Below, piece after piece: positions 53,001 to 64,000 of a DNA stretch of 64,000 bases. Position 1 is the first letter of the stretch. The number at the start of each line of letters is the position of its first letter. The position numbers were made by a program, and so were the translations under genes. Location of the stretch: assembly GCF_002775205.1 (NCBI RefSeq), contig NC_036443.1, positions 15,201,373 to 15,265,372 on the forward strand, given 5' to 3'. Below the pieces are notes generated by a model. The model was not told the DNA's origin, did no database searches, and saw only the letters and a program-made list of their open reading frames with translations. Origin of the DNA: Xiphophorus maculatus. Taxonomy: Eukaryota; Chordata; Actinopteri; Cyprinodontiformes; Poeciliidae.

Positions 53001-56000
53001 TGAGTACAGTAGATTTCAAAATAAGTTGCTTGTTTCCTGTTCATTCCTGATGAACGTCTTCTGACCTCCACCACACCTACACAGTCAGGTCAATTCATCA
53101 AACATCTGGGTCATGCATCTCCTGGGCGTGGACGCGAGTGGCTGCTCACATCAACAGGGTCCCAAAAGGACCTGAGAATGCATTCTAACAGGCATCCTTT
53201 ACAATTACATTTTATGTTCTCGTGCATTTGCCACTTGCTGTAAATTGGTGATACTCAAGGCCACCCCTAACCGCCTGGATAAATCTGGTTTCAGCTGGTT
53301 TGTGCTCGCTCCAGTCTGCTCTTTTGTTTTGCGTCTTGTGGCCGGTAAACTGTGCTCTCAGGTTGGAGAAATTTCCTCCATGTTTTGATCTTCTATCAGT
53401 CAAAATGCAAAGCCATGAAATTCGGATATCAAAAGTGTGCACTCACTATATAAAGAACTACTTATGTGTATCACCCTGTGTTAACTCCAGTCAAATTCAA
53501 CTCCTCACCCCTGTGTGATTTCTAAATTGGTGATTCAGGAATCGTCCAGAGGCTATTTAAAAGAAGGCTCTTCTTTGTGGTCTGCATTAAACAGTGCTAA
53601 ATATTTTGATGTTATAGCCATAGCAAAATAGACCTAAAAAAATGGTTACGCCATATGAGTGTGACCTGAAATCTGAGCAGAACAAAAGACGGGATTCCCA
53701 AATGACCTTCCTATTTCCACTGATAGTCCCCCGTCCTACAGGTCTCTTTTCAGGACACTGCTACACAGGGATGAAAAAAAATAAAAACATGTGCACTAAT
53801 AGGAGCAATTTATGTATTTCAGCTAAAACTGGTCTTGCAATATATTTATTTATTTATTTTGTTTTTTATTTATTTATTTTTTTCACTCAGCCAGGAGCCG
53901 TTTTAGCACTTCGCAGCAGCGGAACAAAGTAACCAGAGTATGTCAACAAACTGTTTTGCTCCTCTGAGTACTTCAGATTCCTGGAGAGTCCAGAGTTTTG
54001 GGGTATGTCACTTCCCAGACCAAGCCAGAGCATTGTGCAGCTGAAGTACACAGTGGCGACACAGCCTTGAACCACATTGTAACCATTGTCTGCTTCACCT
54101 CAACACTTTCTGTCAACACTGGATTCACTTTCAGGAGCAGGGCACAACATTTCCTCATGTTGTCATTTCTCCTGTTGGTCACCAGAGACTAATAATTACT
54201 CCCATATGCATTAAAAATAAAATTATATAGAAATAAACTGTTCTCTAAGCACTTATGAGTTGAAAAAAATTGGATTATTTTTGTAAAGAAGATATGGGAT
54301 TATTTTACAGAAATCAGCCTAATCATTGAAAAGTTTGCCACAGTGATAAGCAGACAGTGGATGGGATTTTGCATTGCATTAGTTCAGTGTATCTTGTGCA
54401 TGGAGCTTTAATGGAGTGGGTCCTTGAGAATCACAAGTGCAGTTAAGCTTACCTCAAGCTGCGTTCGTCAACCGGAGATGTTGACTCGACAGTTTTTAGA
54501 AGTTTGACTAAATTGCTGTAAAGAAGAAACATGTTTTTGTAGTCATATTTATTTGTTTTGGTTTTGTTCAAAGTGTTCAAGTTAAGTTGAAAAAGAAAAG
54601 GTTAAATTTGTGTCATGTTCTTGATTGAAAGTGCAACAGAAATGTTTTTCTCATTTTTTATGATCATTGAGTTTCCTTAAAAATTTAATCCAATTACTAA
54701 AGTGAAGTGATACTAAAGGCAAAATGGTGCAAAGATAACATATATTAAGCAAAGAGAAATCCTACTCATTATATCATCTGTAATCAATGATAAAAACAAA
54801 CAAACAAACAAACAAACACATTGTAATAAAGTTGCATTTCAAAAATAGCAGAAATATTAACTGGTAACCAGGGACTAAACAGTGGATGTAAAAGTTTGAG
54901 CATCATTTAAATATGCACTTCAAATATGTTTTATTATTTTCAATACTAAACTTTTTTTCTTTTTTTCTTTACCACCTTGCTACTTCCAGGATCCTTTCTG
55001 ACTCTTGGTCCACCTACGATACACAAAAGCTTTTTGGACCTGGATGTATCATGCAGCTACAAGCACAAAAATATATGGAGAAACTCAACTTAAACTAATC
55101 TAATACCTGTTGGTCGTGTACTGTATCCGATGTTTTTACAGTCACCCTAAAAAATAATTAGTCACACATGTATTAGTATCCATAAAAATCTTTTTAAAGC
55201 AAGTGTCACCGAACCGTTTCTGTTGTTTAATGCTATATTACAGGTTGACAAGAATTCAAGTTCTTTTTCTTTTCCTGCAGTGTTAATATGAACGCTGTAC
55301 AGAGATCTGGTCCTTTTATGCACTTATCTATAAGCCAGATGTATAGCAAGCAGGATGGTGAAAACACCCCTGAAAGCTTACTATAACAAAGCTGCAACAA
55401 AGAATAACATGCTGTAATAAAGATGGCAGCCAGTGCAACCTATATGTTAGCATGTTGCTTCAGAGTAGGACATAGATAACTTTCTCTTGTAAAATCATAA
55501 TAACTTTTCTTCTTTACACATAACTGTTAGAACTTTGTTTTTCTTTTTTTCTCTCTCTTATTCTCCTCTTATTACACTTTTTGCTTTGTTTTCACTGCTT
55601 GCCATGTCCTCATCACCTTTACCTTTCTCCCAACTCTACTTATTCAGCATCAAAGAGGCTCGTGGCTCCAGCTGGGTGGCTACCAGCCTCTCATTTCCTC
55701 TAAGGCTCTGCAGCCATTCAACGTTGGCGTGCTCCATCAGGGCTGAGCGGACCCCTGGGAGTCGACCAGAAGCCTCCGCTAGCGTTCACTGGTACTTCCT
55801 GCTCATTTAAGTGACTCCTTCAGAATGGAGCGCCATTGTCCTGACTGTTATCTGATGGCTCCAATCCACAGACAGACAAAGCAGTGGGCCTGCCCCCATC
55901 TACCACATTATAGTGACCATTATAATCCTTTCATTCTTTCTTTCTTTTCTTCTTTCTTTACTTCTTTCTCTCTTTCTTTCTCTTTTTCTTCTGTTTCCTT

Positions 56001-58800
56001 CTTAAAATATTTGCTTTAACAGATGTTAATGTCAATATAATAAATAAATCGCGACTGAAAGAGCCGTCAATATTTGCAAAAAAAATCACAAAATGTTTTT
56101 TTTTTCATCCTTAAGTAATATTACTCAAGTTTGTCTTTCATATATTGTCATTTCAACACAATACAGTTCTAAAACAAAAACATTTTTAGCACTTCAGGTG
56201 CTGTGGTGGCGCAAAGTGAGCAAAGAGTATTTTTATAGAACACTAACAAAAAAGGACAAAACAAAACAGCTAATCTGATTTCTCCCTAACACATCATCTA
56301 TTCAATCAAAATTAATAAAGACCTTCAGAGAAAAATGCTAAAAATAATTATTTGTGGCCTTTGCTTTAAAAATAATAACTGATTTAGAAGAGTGCTTTGG
56401 GTGTTCAAATTTTCACTGTTGGTCTTGAAGCATTAACTTAAAGGACTAAAAATAAAACTTTCTGTGGTCACTTTTTCTGAGTGTTATATGGGAGCAGTGT
56501 CCTCTAGTGGTGAGAGACTGACAAGCAAAAGCCTTTTTTTTAGTAACCATCTTTCCTTCCTGTTTGAGACTTCATGCCCCACACAGACATACCTAAAAGG
56601 TTTTTCTATAGAGAAACCATTGTGACCTTTATATCAAAGGGAGAGCTGCAAAAGGAGCTTTGGTGTGCTGTGATATCACCCACATCAGTCAGGATTACCT
56701 GTGCAGGTGCTTTGCAACCAGGTGGGGGTGAGGCCTTGACTGGGCAAGCTGCCTGCTCTAATTTCATATCCTTCTAACCAAACAGGAAGGCCTGTAAGGA
56801 TAGAAGGGAGGGAATCAAGCAGGGATGTTTTGGGTCTAAGCAGCCTTTGAATAAATGCGTGTGCCCTCGTCTGTTTCAGTAGCTGTTGCCACTTCCTCAA
56901 CAGCTCTTTCTTGTTGGATGAAATTATTTTTTTTTTTCTTAGCTAAGTCCGCTCTGCTGTTCCTCATTGTTACGTGAAATAAAATTGTGCCATTATTTAG
57001 AGCACAGTCAGAAATAAGTTCTATTTCTCTGTAGTGAAAGTAGTTAAGGAAACATATTCATCTGTGAGATTTTTCTTCATGAAAATAATCAAGTTAAGAT
57101 TTAAAGGGCTTCGCATGAATGTTTGCTATATTTATTATATGGACTAAAGCAACACAAAATGTACTTTAATACTGAAGATGAAAGAACGATACTTGGTTCT
57201 CAAAAAGTTTTTCAAATAAAAGTCTGAAAATGTAGCACACAATGGTATTCAGTCCCTGCCACCCCATTACCCCCAAAATAAAATGTAATTCAACAAATGA
57301 CCTTCAGAAGTCACCCAACTGGTAAACAGAGTGAAACTGTGTGTCAGTAAAAATACCTCAGTCATGTTTGAGAACAAAAGGGAACAATTACCTGTCACAG
57401 GCTACACAAGAAATCCCAGTTGTTAATGTTTAAAGTGCTGTGCCAATAGTAAAAGTCAATTACCATAAGAACAAAAAGACATTTTAAAGTGAGAAAAATA
57501 AAACAATGCTAAACTCACTGAAGCTGCTGTAAACTGACTTCTCATGTGTGGTGGAGAGACCAGACCCAGAACAAGAGGACGGCCCACCAAACAGGTCAGA
57601 CATATTTACATTACTGCTCTTTCTCTGAGGATTTTCTTTTTTCTCTCTCTCTCTCAACTTTTCAGCACCATCTTCATGTCTTGTAGCTTACTTTTGCTGC
57701 TTCGTCTTCATAGCTAATGTGAGCCTATTTAATGTTGCGTTTAGCATCAGTGACTGACAGGTAATGTTCCTCAGAAGCATGAGATGACGACAAAACTGGC
57801 CCAAGGCGTAGCGAACTCAGCAGCTGTTTAGGTCCCCAGACCTCTAGTAACTTCTATTAACTCTTTAACAATGTTTTTCATCAGCAGGTCCAAGAGGTGT
57901 TTGCTAATTTCTGCTGGCTAGTTTGAAGGAGCTGAGTGGGAGAGTGGCGGGGAGGAATGATCCGTGAGGTGGAAGCTCGAAAACTTGGAAACTGCAGCTC
58001 GAGCTGCGCCTCGAAGACGAACCCTAGGTACACCTAGCTGTTTTGGACAGGTGAATGGTTGCCACGGGAGATTAAAGGACTTCTCAAACATGCATGGACG
58101 AATCAAAGCAAAACTCCGGGTATGTTTTTGATAAGGGAATAACATTATAAGATGATGTAAAGCTCACAAAAGTCATTTTGAGTCATTTTGAGCTGAATTT
58201 TTAATTATTCAAAACAAAAGCCAGGTTCATATTAATGTTAAAGAACACAGTACCAATGTTTAGAGGAATAACATTGATTTCAGTCACAGTTTATATGCAT
58301 CTTGGTATTCTCTTTGCCAGTCTGGCTTGATGCTTACACGATTGCACAATTAATACATTGAGTGGACCAATGTGTGCCTGCTTTGAAGCTCAACAGGAAA
58401 TAGAACTTAAATAACTTTTCTACATGTAGAGGCGCTGATTTGATTTTATGTGCCGCATCAACAAAATACACTGTAATGTGACAAAAGGTGAAAAAGTCTG
58501 AAGTCTGAATGCTTTTAAGGCACTGCATCATAAAAATACCAGCGCAAGTTAAGGACACAAAAGCAATATAAATCGAGACAGAGAGGGGGATTTAGTTTTT
58601 TAAGCATGCTTCGGAGAAGTCTTTGTAACATTTACCTGCAGAGTGAAGGAAAAAAAAACCTGTTCTGAGACATTAAAGTCGAGTAAAACACGCTGGATGA
58701 GGAATGTAACACTCCTAAAACAACTGAAGAAACACTCCAACTAAAACTCCTTCATCCTTCTAAGATTTCCCCTACTTTCCCCACGCTTCTTTTCTGAAGA
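53001..58800. other. Intergenic, no coding exon recognised
   Basis: Simple-sequence patches include (AAAC)n near 54795-54820 and a polypyrimidine TTTC-rich tract at about 55925-56000. The segments 53050-53200 and 55640-55900 are more balanced in base composition and could be conserved noncoding blocks; this is a guess from texture. About 57130-58540 contains phrases at both ends typical of old fish DNA elements ('gtattcagtccctgcc', 'gaatgcttttaaggcactgc'). Confidence 0.35.
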
Positions 58801-61800
58801 TCAAGCTATGGCAAAAAGTTGAAAAATTCTGCCTCTTTGATCTGCACACACAAGTGAGAGTTCATTTCCATTTTTGATTTTCTCTCTCTCTCTCTTTCTC
58901 TCTTCCTTTCTGTAAGAGTGCCAGCATCAAGATTTACCTTGGTGTGCAAATGTGCTGGAATAGGTTAAAAGGAAATCTCGCAGCTCTCTCAAAGCACAAG
59001 TGCAGATGTTATGAAGTTAATTAAAAATTTAGCAATTCGTTTCTCCCCGTCCCAATTTAGGCTGCATCAAATGGAAGAAAACAGACGGGTGGAAAAAAAA
59101 AATGCTTATGAGAGGAGTCCGTGCAGTCTGTAGATTTTACATGTATGGCATCGCTGACAACAAGGACTAGTTCAGAGATGTAAAATTCCCCTCATCCACC
59201 TTTTTTCAGTTTTTCTTGTATCATTAGGGCATATGTAAAGCTGTAATTTCTGCTTTATGCTAAAACTTATCCAGAACTCTGAATGCAAGTCTGTTGGATT
59301 CATAGGCTCAGCCTGACTTTACTCAAACAAGCCGATATTGCTCCACACATTTCCCTCCATCTGCTTCGTTTAGAAGACAATGTAGATAAACACGTTCGCG
59401 GGCCTCCCTCTTCCATCAGTCTTCCCAACAGCTAACCCAGCTTTATCCGTGTTTACTCAAATTGCATCAGTATGTTGACACCGGCCCCGTACCTTCTCCC
59501 ATCTCTTCCTTCTCCTCCCAGATAATAGTGCCATCATCAGAAAGGATGTCAAGTCTCAAGATGCTTGCCCACCCTTCTCCACTCCCCTGTCTTCCTCCCC
59601 ACCCCCCTTTTGGGGGTGGAGTGGGTGATGCTCTGGGAGCGTAGCAGAGGGAGGGCTTGCAGAGGGTGGTGTCTTTTCTTCTTTTTTTTTTTGCACAGGT
59701 GCTTGCAGTTGCATTCGTCCCTTAATTCCTTTCGGTGCTCGGTGTTATAGCCTCTTTGTGCTGCCCCCTCCCCACCACCACACCCCAGTCCACCCCAATG
59801 GGACCCCCAAAACCCCCAGCCCTCCTCTCTCTTCCTCCACTGAGTGATATTACGAGCGGCAGCCGCGCGCCTCTGATCTACATGCGCCGGGCTCCCTCCT
59901 GGTCCTGGGTGAATAGCGCTTGACTTGTTCAATTTGTTTAGAAGCCGCGTTGGATGCTTTGAAGCCACACATTTTAGCATAAATCATAACCTGTCTCCTT
60001 GCTCACAACAGCTTTGAAATGCAACATCTGCTTTTGAATCTCCTGCTTTACAATTAGTCAGGCAACATCAATAGAATGACTCCTTGTAATTCTTCTTTAT
60101 AATGAACTGCTTTGTGCACATGCAAGGGCATTGGTGGGCTCCATTTTTTGGGGGGGGGGGTTGGTGTGTCTTTCCCAAGGCCTATGTCTTGAGACCGGTC
60201 AGGCCGCATCAGCAGGTCTGTTTTTTGGGGGGCGAGGGCCGTGAACTCCCTAAACTTTTGAGCTTAATCAGTCTCGCGTGTTAAATTGGGTTACCCTCTG
60301 TGATAACCTACTTAGGAAGTGTCATGGTTGTGGGGCATGTTACCGGGCCGTGTTGTTTACTCTTTCATCATCACTCTTCAGGATTCCTGTTTGTTGGTTT
60401 GTTTTGCAAAGCACCAGCCTTCTGTTCAGCTGTGGGAAAAGTGCGGAATCAAAGTCCCGGAGAGCAGTCTGACGGTGACGTTGATAAGCTTGGCCTGTCA
60501 CTATCCGTTTGTCTGAATGACACTGATGTTCAGGTTGGATCTCTGGAGGAAGCGATGCAGTGCAGAGAAACCAGGTGCGCAAGCTGCAGCTGTGCTGTGA
60601 GGAGAAAAACTTCGGCTTCCTTCAAGTTCGCGTTATGAATTTTGTACAAATTTCGAGACGATGCGAGGGATAAACGTACAACACGTTGGCATAACTTTCT
60701 GTTATTTTCTGAACTGCGCCGAAGTTCAAAACTCTCCGAAAGGGATCCAGCACTGATGGAGGCCCTCTCACCAGGTGCATTAAGAATTCTTTTTGCAGGT
60801 TGAAGGGGAAAATAACAATCCCAAAGAATTTTTTTATTATTATTATTTTCAAAGGCAAGCATTTGATCAGTAGTCATCAATTAAACTTACTGAGGTGCAA
60901 ATTACACCGCAAGGATTAGATGAAAGAGTCTCGTGTCATTTCCTCCCCTCCTCCTCAAAGCTTGGCTTGATTCGCAGCACACAAACAGCGGGCTGATCCC
61001 TGGCATGGCGGTGACAGGGTGACACTTCCCCTCACATTACGCAGGCTGAGCTGACTGAGGGGCTTAACAGATAGTGGCATCGCAGGCGCACGTTTACAAA
61101 TAAACCCACCGCTCTAGCTGTGTGGCACTCCCCTGCACATGTAGCCCTTGTATCTGCGATCCTGCTTTGCATTTATGATTTTAGCTGGAGTCCCGCCATG
61201 AGATCAGGTAACCACGCTGGCAACATATATATATTTTTTCCCACGTGGCATTTTAAGACTTCTGGACTAAATTAATATAAGACAATGTGCTTATTTTAGT
61301 TTTATTTCATTACTTTTTTTTCAGAAACAACAGTGGTGTTTTTCTGATCTTCTCACCTGGAAAGAGTTGTGAGGATGGAATAAATCGGAAATAATTGCAG
61401 CAGGGACTGGCTGATGTTACTCAATCTAAATCAATATTTGTCTTAACAAATTAATGATTTCGCTTCTTATTAGGCAACTGTTATCACAAATGGTTATTTT
61501 TTTACATTTAAATTTTACCTGGCGTCAATCAAAAAACAATGACAGTACAAGAAACAGTTTTAAGAAAACCCATCCCCCTGTAATTGTTTATTATTTTTCA
61601 GTGTTTTTATTCTTGCAAGCAACCCAGGCCAGTCATAAGGGCTGAGGGCAAAGGCTCCTTCAAAAGAGAGAGCTAAGAAGCAAGTTGGCTGTCTGAGCTG
61701 ACTACTGAGAGCCTGAGATCAAGAAAGCAAGAAGCTAATATTTCCAATGAGGTGGGAAAATTCTGTCTTAGTTGATAAAAATTGATGTGGGAGAGAAAAC

Positions 61801-61906
61801 TTCAAACCCTGCTTTCCCTTTCTCTTAGATCAGATAAGGTGATATCAGTCAGATTGCCGATCTGTAATCTCATCTATTTATTTATATAATCTCATGTATT
61901 TGCATT

Positions 61907-61987
61907 AAAAGAAATCTCAGTTCAAACTGAGCTTACCTTAAAGCTCAGATAAAGTGATATCAGTTTGAACTGAGATCTTTTCATTAA
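61907..61987. repeat. Inverted repeat of about 22 bp in noncoding DNA
   Basis: 'aaatctcagttcaaactga' (ending 61930) is complemented by 'tcagtttgaactgagat' (61960-61976), with further weaker pairing outward. A direct repeat 'gtgatatcagt' lies on both sides, so the locus looks like a copied and inverted segment. Confidence 0.75.
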
Positions 61988-62173
61988 AGGTTTCATTAAC
62001 ATCCATACTAGCTAGACATATACAGTACATATACACTAGTTAGAGAACCAATAATTTCACACTTTGATCCTATTTGTACGTCATGGTGATAGCTTTTGGA
62101 TGAGTGGTACATTTAAATAAATTAAACTCCTGGTCTTTTTTCATGCCTTTTTATAGAAAGATGTATTGAGTCG

Positions 62174-62200
62174 CAAATCAATAGAACATCTATTGATTTG
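62174..62200. repeat. Perfect 12-bp inverted repeat, 3-nt loop
   Basis: CAAATCAATAGA (62174-62185) and TCTATTGATTTG (62189-62200) pair exactly. Confidence 0.85.
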
Positions 62201-62352
62201 TCTCAGTGCAAAATGATTGATTAATTCTGTTCAGTTAATATGTATCTTTTACTCAAGACATGCTTTATGTATTTCAGGATTTTTAATATTCCATTTTTGG
62301 CAGAAGTCGAAGATAAATTTCATTTTCAGTAAATATTAGAGACATATAAAAA

Positions 62353-62411
62353 TCTTATCTTATCTTATCTTATCTTATCTTATCTTATCTTATCTTATCT
62401 TATCTTATCTT
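62353..62411. repeat. (TCTTA)n pentanucleotide microsatellite
   Basis: About twelve uninterrupted units of the pentanucleotide; likely polymorphic. Confidence 0.95.
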
Positions 62412-62840
62412 TTCAGAAACTAATATTTATGATTTAAATATTCAGGCGCTCTCTCCCACATAGAAAATGTCCCTGCAAGCTACAATACCCAGATGAACTT
62501 GATGGCTGTAAATTATAATGTCGAGTGTTACAGCTAATTATTTACCAATGTTCCTATAGGCTTCACAGCTGATAAGCCCATTGTTGTCTTTCTTCTTTTG
62601 TCTCTGCTTTTTTATTATTCATTTCATGTGCCAATTACACCGACAGGCAATTGTAGGGAATTCGTCTTTTTGGGGAATTTACACAGCAAACCCTATGAAT
62701 AAACAATTCACACTTTCCGGGTAAATTAGTTATCATTAATTTTAAATGCTGTGTTGGGGAAATGAATTACCATAAACTTTGCAAGCTGAAGAAAGGGCGC
62801 CAGTGTGGATACTTTAGACACCAACAGGAAATTCACAGAG

Positions 62841-64000
62841 GAAGTCACTGAACTGGCAGCGGCAGAGACATCTCAACTCAGCTTCTACTGGTCATGAATG
62901 CTGGGATGGAGGAAGAAATGAGGGTTTTCTCCACTAACAGGCAGGAAATTTAGACAACTGCTAAAAAAATCACACAATTTTATATAAAATAAACATCACA
63001 GACACCCAACAGTAAATATTGAGGGAAAAAAATCTGAAATGCTGAATGTGGAAAATTGTGTATTTTACACAAGGCAGCATATTTTATAGATCAAAGACCT
63101 TAGGTTGAGGTTGTGGGATGTAAGAAATTTTAGGACCACTATTTTAAAAAAAATTTTTTTACTTGATAAAATAATAATGCATACGACACTCGACTTAAAT
63201 TTTTATCTGTGCTTGGCCATATTTATTCATTTCTACTTCATTTTCCGCACCAAAAATACCAAAGAATATTCACACTGTAATCAGCAGTTCCAGTTCTGAA
63301 GAATTTCACATTTTAATTTTAAAATGGCAGATTCTTTTCTTTTCTGCTTGGTCTTACAGGAATAAATTCAGGTGCTCAGAGTACAACATTGTTTCTCAAT
63401 CTGCTTCATTTGTATTCATATTTATCTTCTTTTTCTGTTAATTCCTTTTTCTGCATGTGAATAATTTGTTGGTCATCGATGTTTTCTTGACTTACACAAC
63501 AAATTCTTATTTTTTTTATGTAGAGGTGCTGATTAACCGCTCTGCAGTTCTTCACTGAGATCCACAGCATTGGTCTCTTTTCCAAATCAGTGATTTCCTC
63601 AAATCTTTTCCCGTTTTTTGGGTTTTTTTTTTTAAAATCATTTACATATTAGCCCACATAGTCTTTCCCAGCATTGAATCCCTCCCTACTTTGACTTCTG
63701 ACAGATTTTGCAGTATGTTTTGTGAATACCAAATCTGCTCCTAACTTCTTATTAAGCATCAAAAACAGAGCATTCAAAAATCTGCAAGGAAGTATCTCTT
63801 TTTTTTAATTTTTATTTATTTGGCTGTCTTTGCGCTGCTTTCATTCGGGACCATTATTTTACTTTACTTTCTTTTGATTTACAATCAACATGACTCAATT
63901 CATTTCAGTCTGAAATTCTGCTCCTATAAACTAGGCTCCTATTTAAATATTTCTTGAATCAAATCAGTATCATTTGTTTGTTTGCTTTTTTTATTTTAGA
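62841..64000. other. Noncoding to the window edge, no gene seen
   Basis: AT-rich, T-run-rich sequence with short unrecognised frames and no identifiable exon or repeat family. Confidence 0.4.

Larger units (their letters stand above)
58801..62840. other. Noncoding stretch with candidate conserved blocks
   Basis: No exon with a recognisable protein was found on either strand, although frames of up to 143 codons occur in C-rich low-complexity DNA (59549-59980). Blocks at about 58915-59060, 59850-60110, 60960-61200 and 62470-62810 are non-repetitive, balanced in composition and rich in short homeodomain-like AATTA motifs, as vertebrate conserved noncoding elements often are. No alignment was available, so conservation is not shown. 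Confidence 0.3.

Noticed and set aside
55535..55810. A 91-codon plus-strand frame with a hydrophobic start
   Set aside because: The start is a T-rich run that gives Phe/Leu by composition; the rest is unrecognised. The block may be noncoding and conserved instead.
59549..59980. A 143-codon minus-strand frame
   Set aside because: It crosses C/G-rich low-complexity sequence and a poly-lysine run from a T tract; no family resemblance.

Overview
This window is teleost nuclear DNA, probably from a percomorph. The evidence is split vertebrate genes with GT-AG introns, AT-rich intergenic DNA, long simple-sequence arrays, and many degraded DNA transposons and LINEs of types familiar from fish. No bacterial, viral or organellar genes, CRISPR arrays or tRNA/rRNA genes were recognised.

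Four genes can be followed. (1) A tac3-like tachykinin precursor gene (+, CDS 6262-8588) has a cAMP-response-like promoter element and seven introns. (2) c1galt1, the core 1 O-glycan beta-1,3-galactosyltransferase (-, 11425-14986), has three coding exons, one intron being of GC-AG type. (3) b4galnt1, the GM2/GD2 ganglioside synthase (+, 30857-38350), has ten coding exons. (4) A SulP anion-transporter gene, slc26a10-like (-, 42061-48709), has about eighteen coding exons. All four models were assembled exon by exon; splice phases and total lengths close in frame (175, 408, 530 and 691 residues). The set tac3, b4galnt1, slc26a10 matches the gene content of human 12q13, which supports calling the peptide gene tac3 rather than tac1 or tac4. 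A fifth, tentative two-exon gene for a small membrane protein lies at 19630-22146 (-).

The most unusual feature is in the tachykinin gene. The exon for the first tachykinin has been tandemly multiplied. Three copies are intact and one is dead. The intact copies all encode a peptide core ending F-Y-G-M-L followed by the amidation/cleavage signal G-K-R, not the canonical F-X-G-L-M. The classical peptide (F-F-G-L-M) follows in a later exon. The two extra copies are 81-nt phase 1-1 cassettes, so the precursor stays in frame. A 1.35-kb hAT-type element with a perfect 8-bp target duplication sits in the 3' UTR of the same gene.

Between the genes lie relics of Tc1/mariner, hAT, L2-like LINE and BEL/Pao elements, several nested, and about eight short-loop inverted repeats. 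From 48.7 kb to the right edge no coding exon was recognised. Parts of 58.8-62.8 kb read like conserved noncoding sequence, but only alignment can show that.
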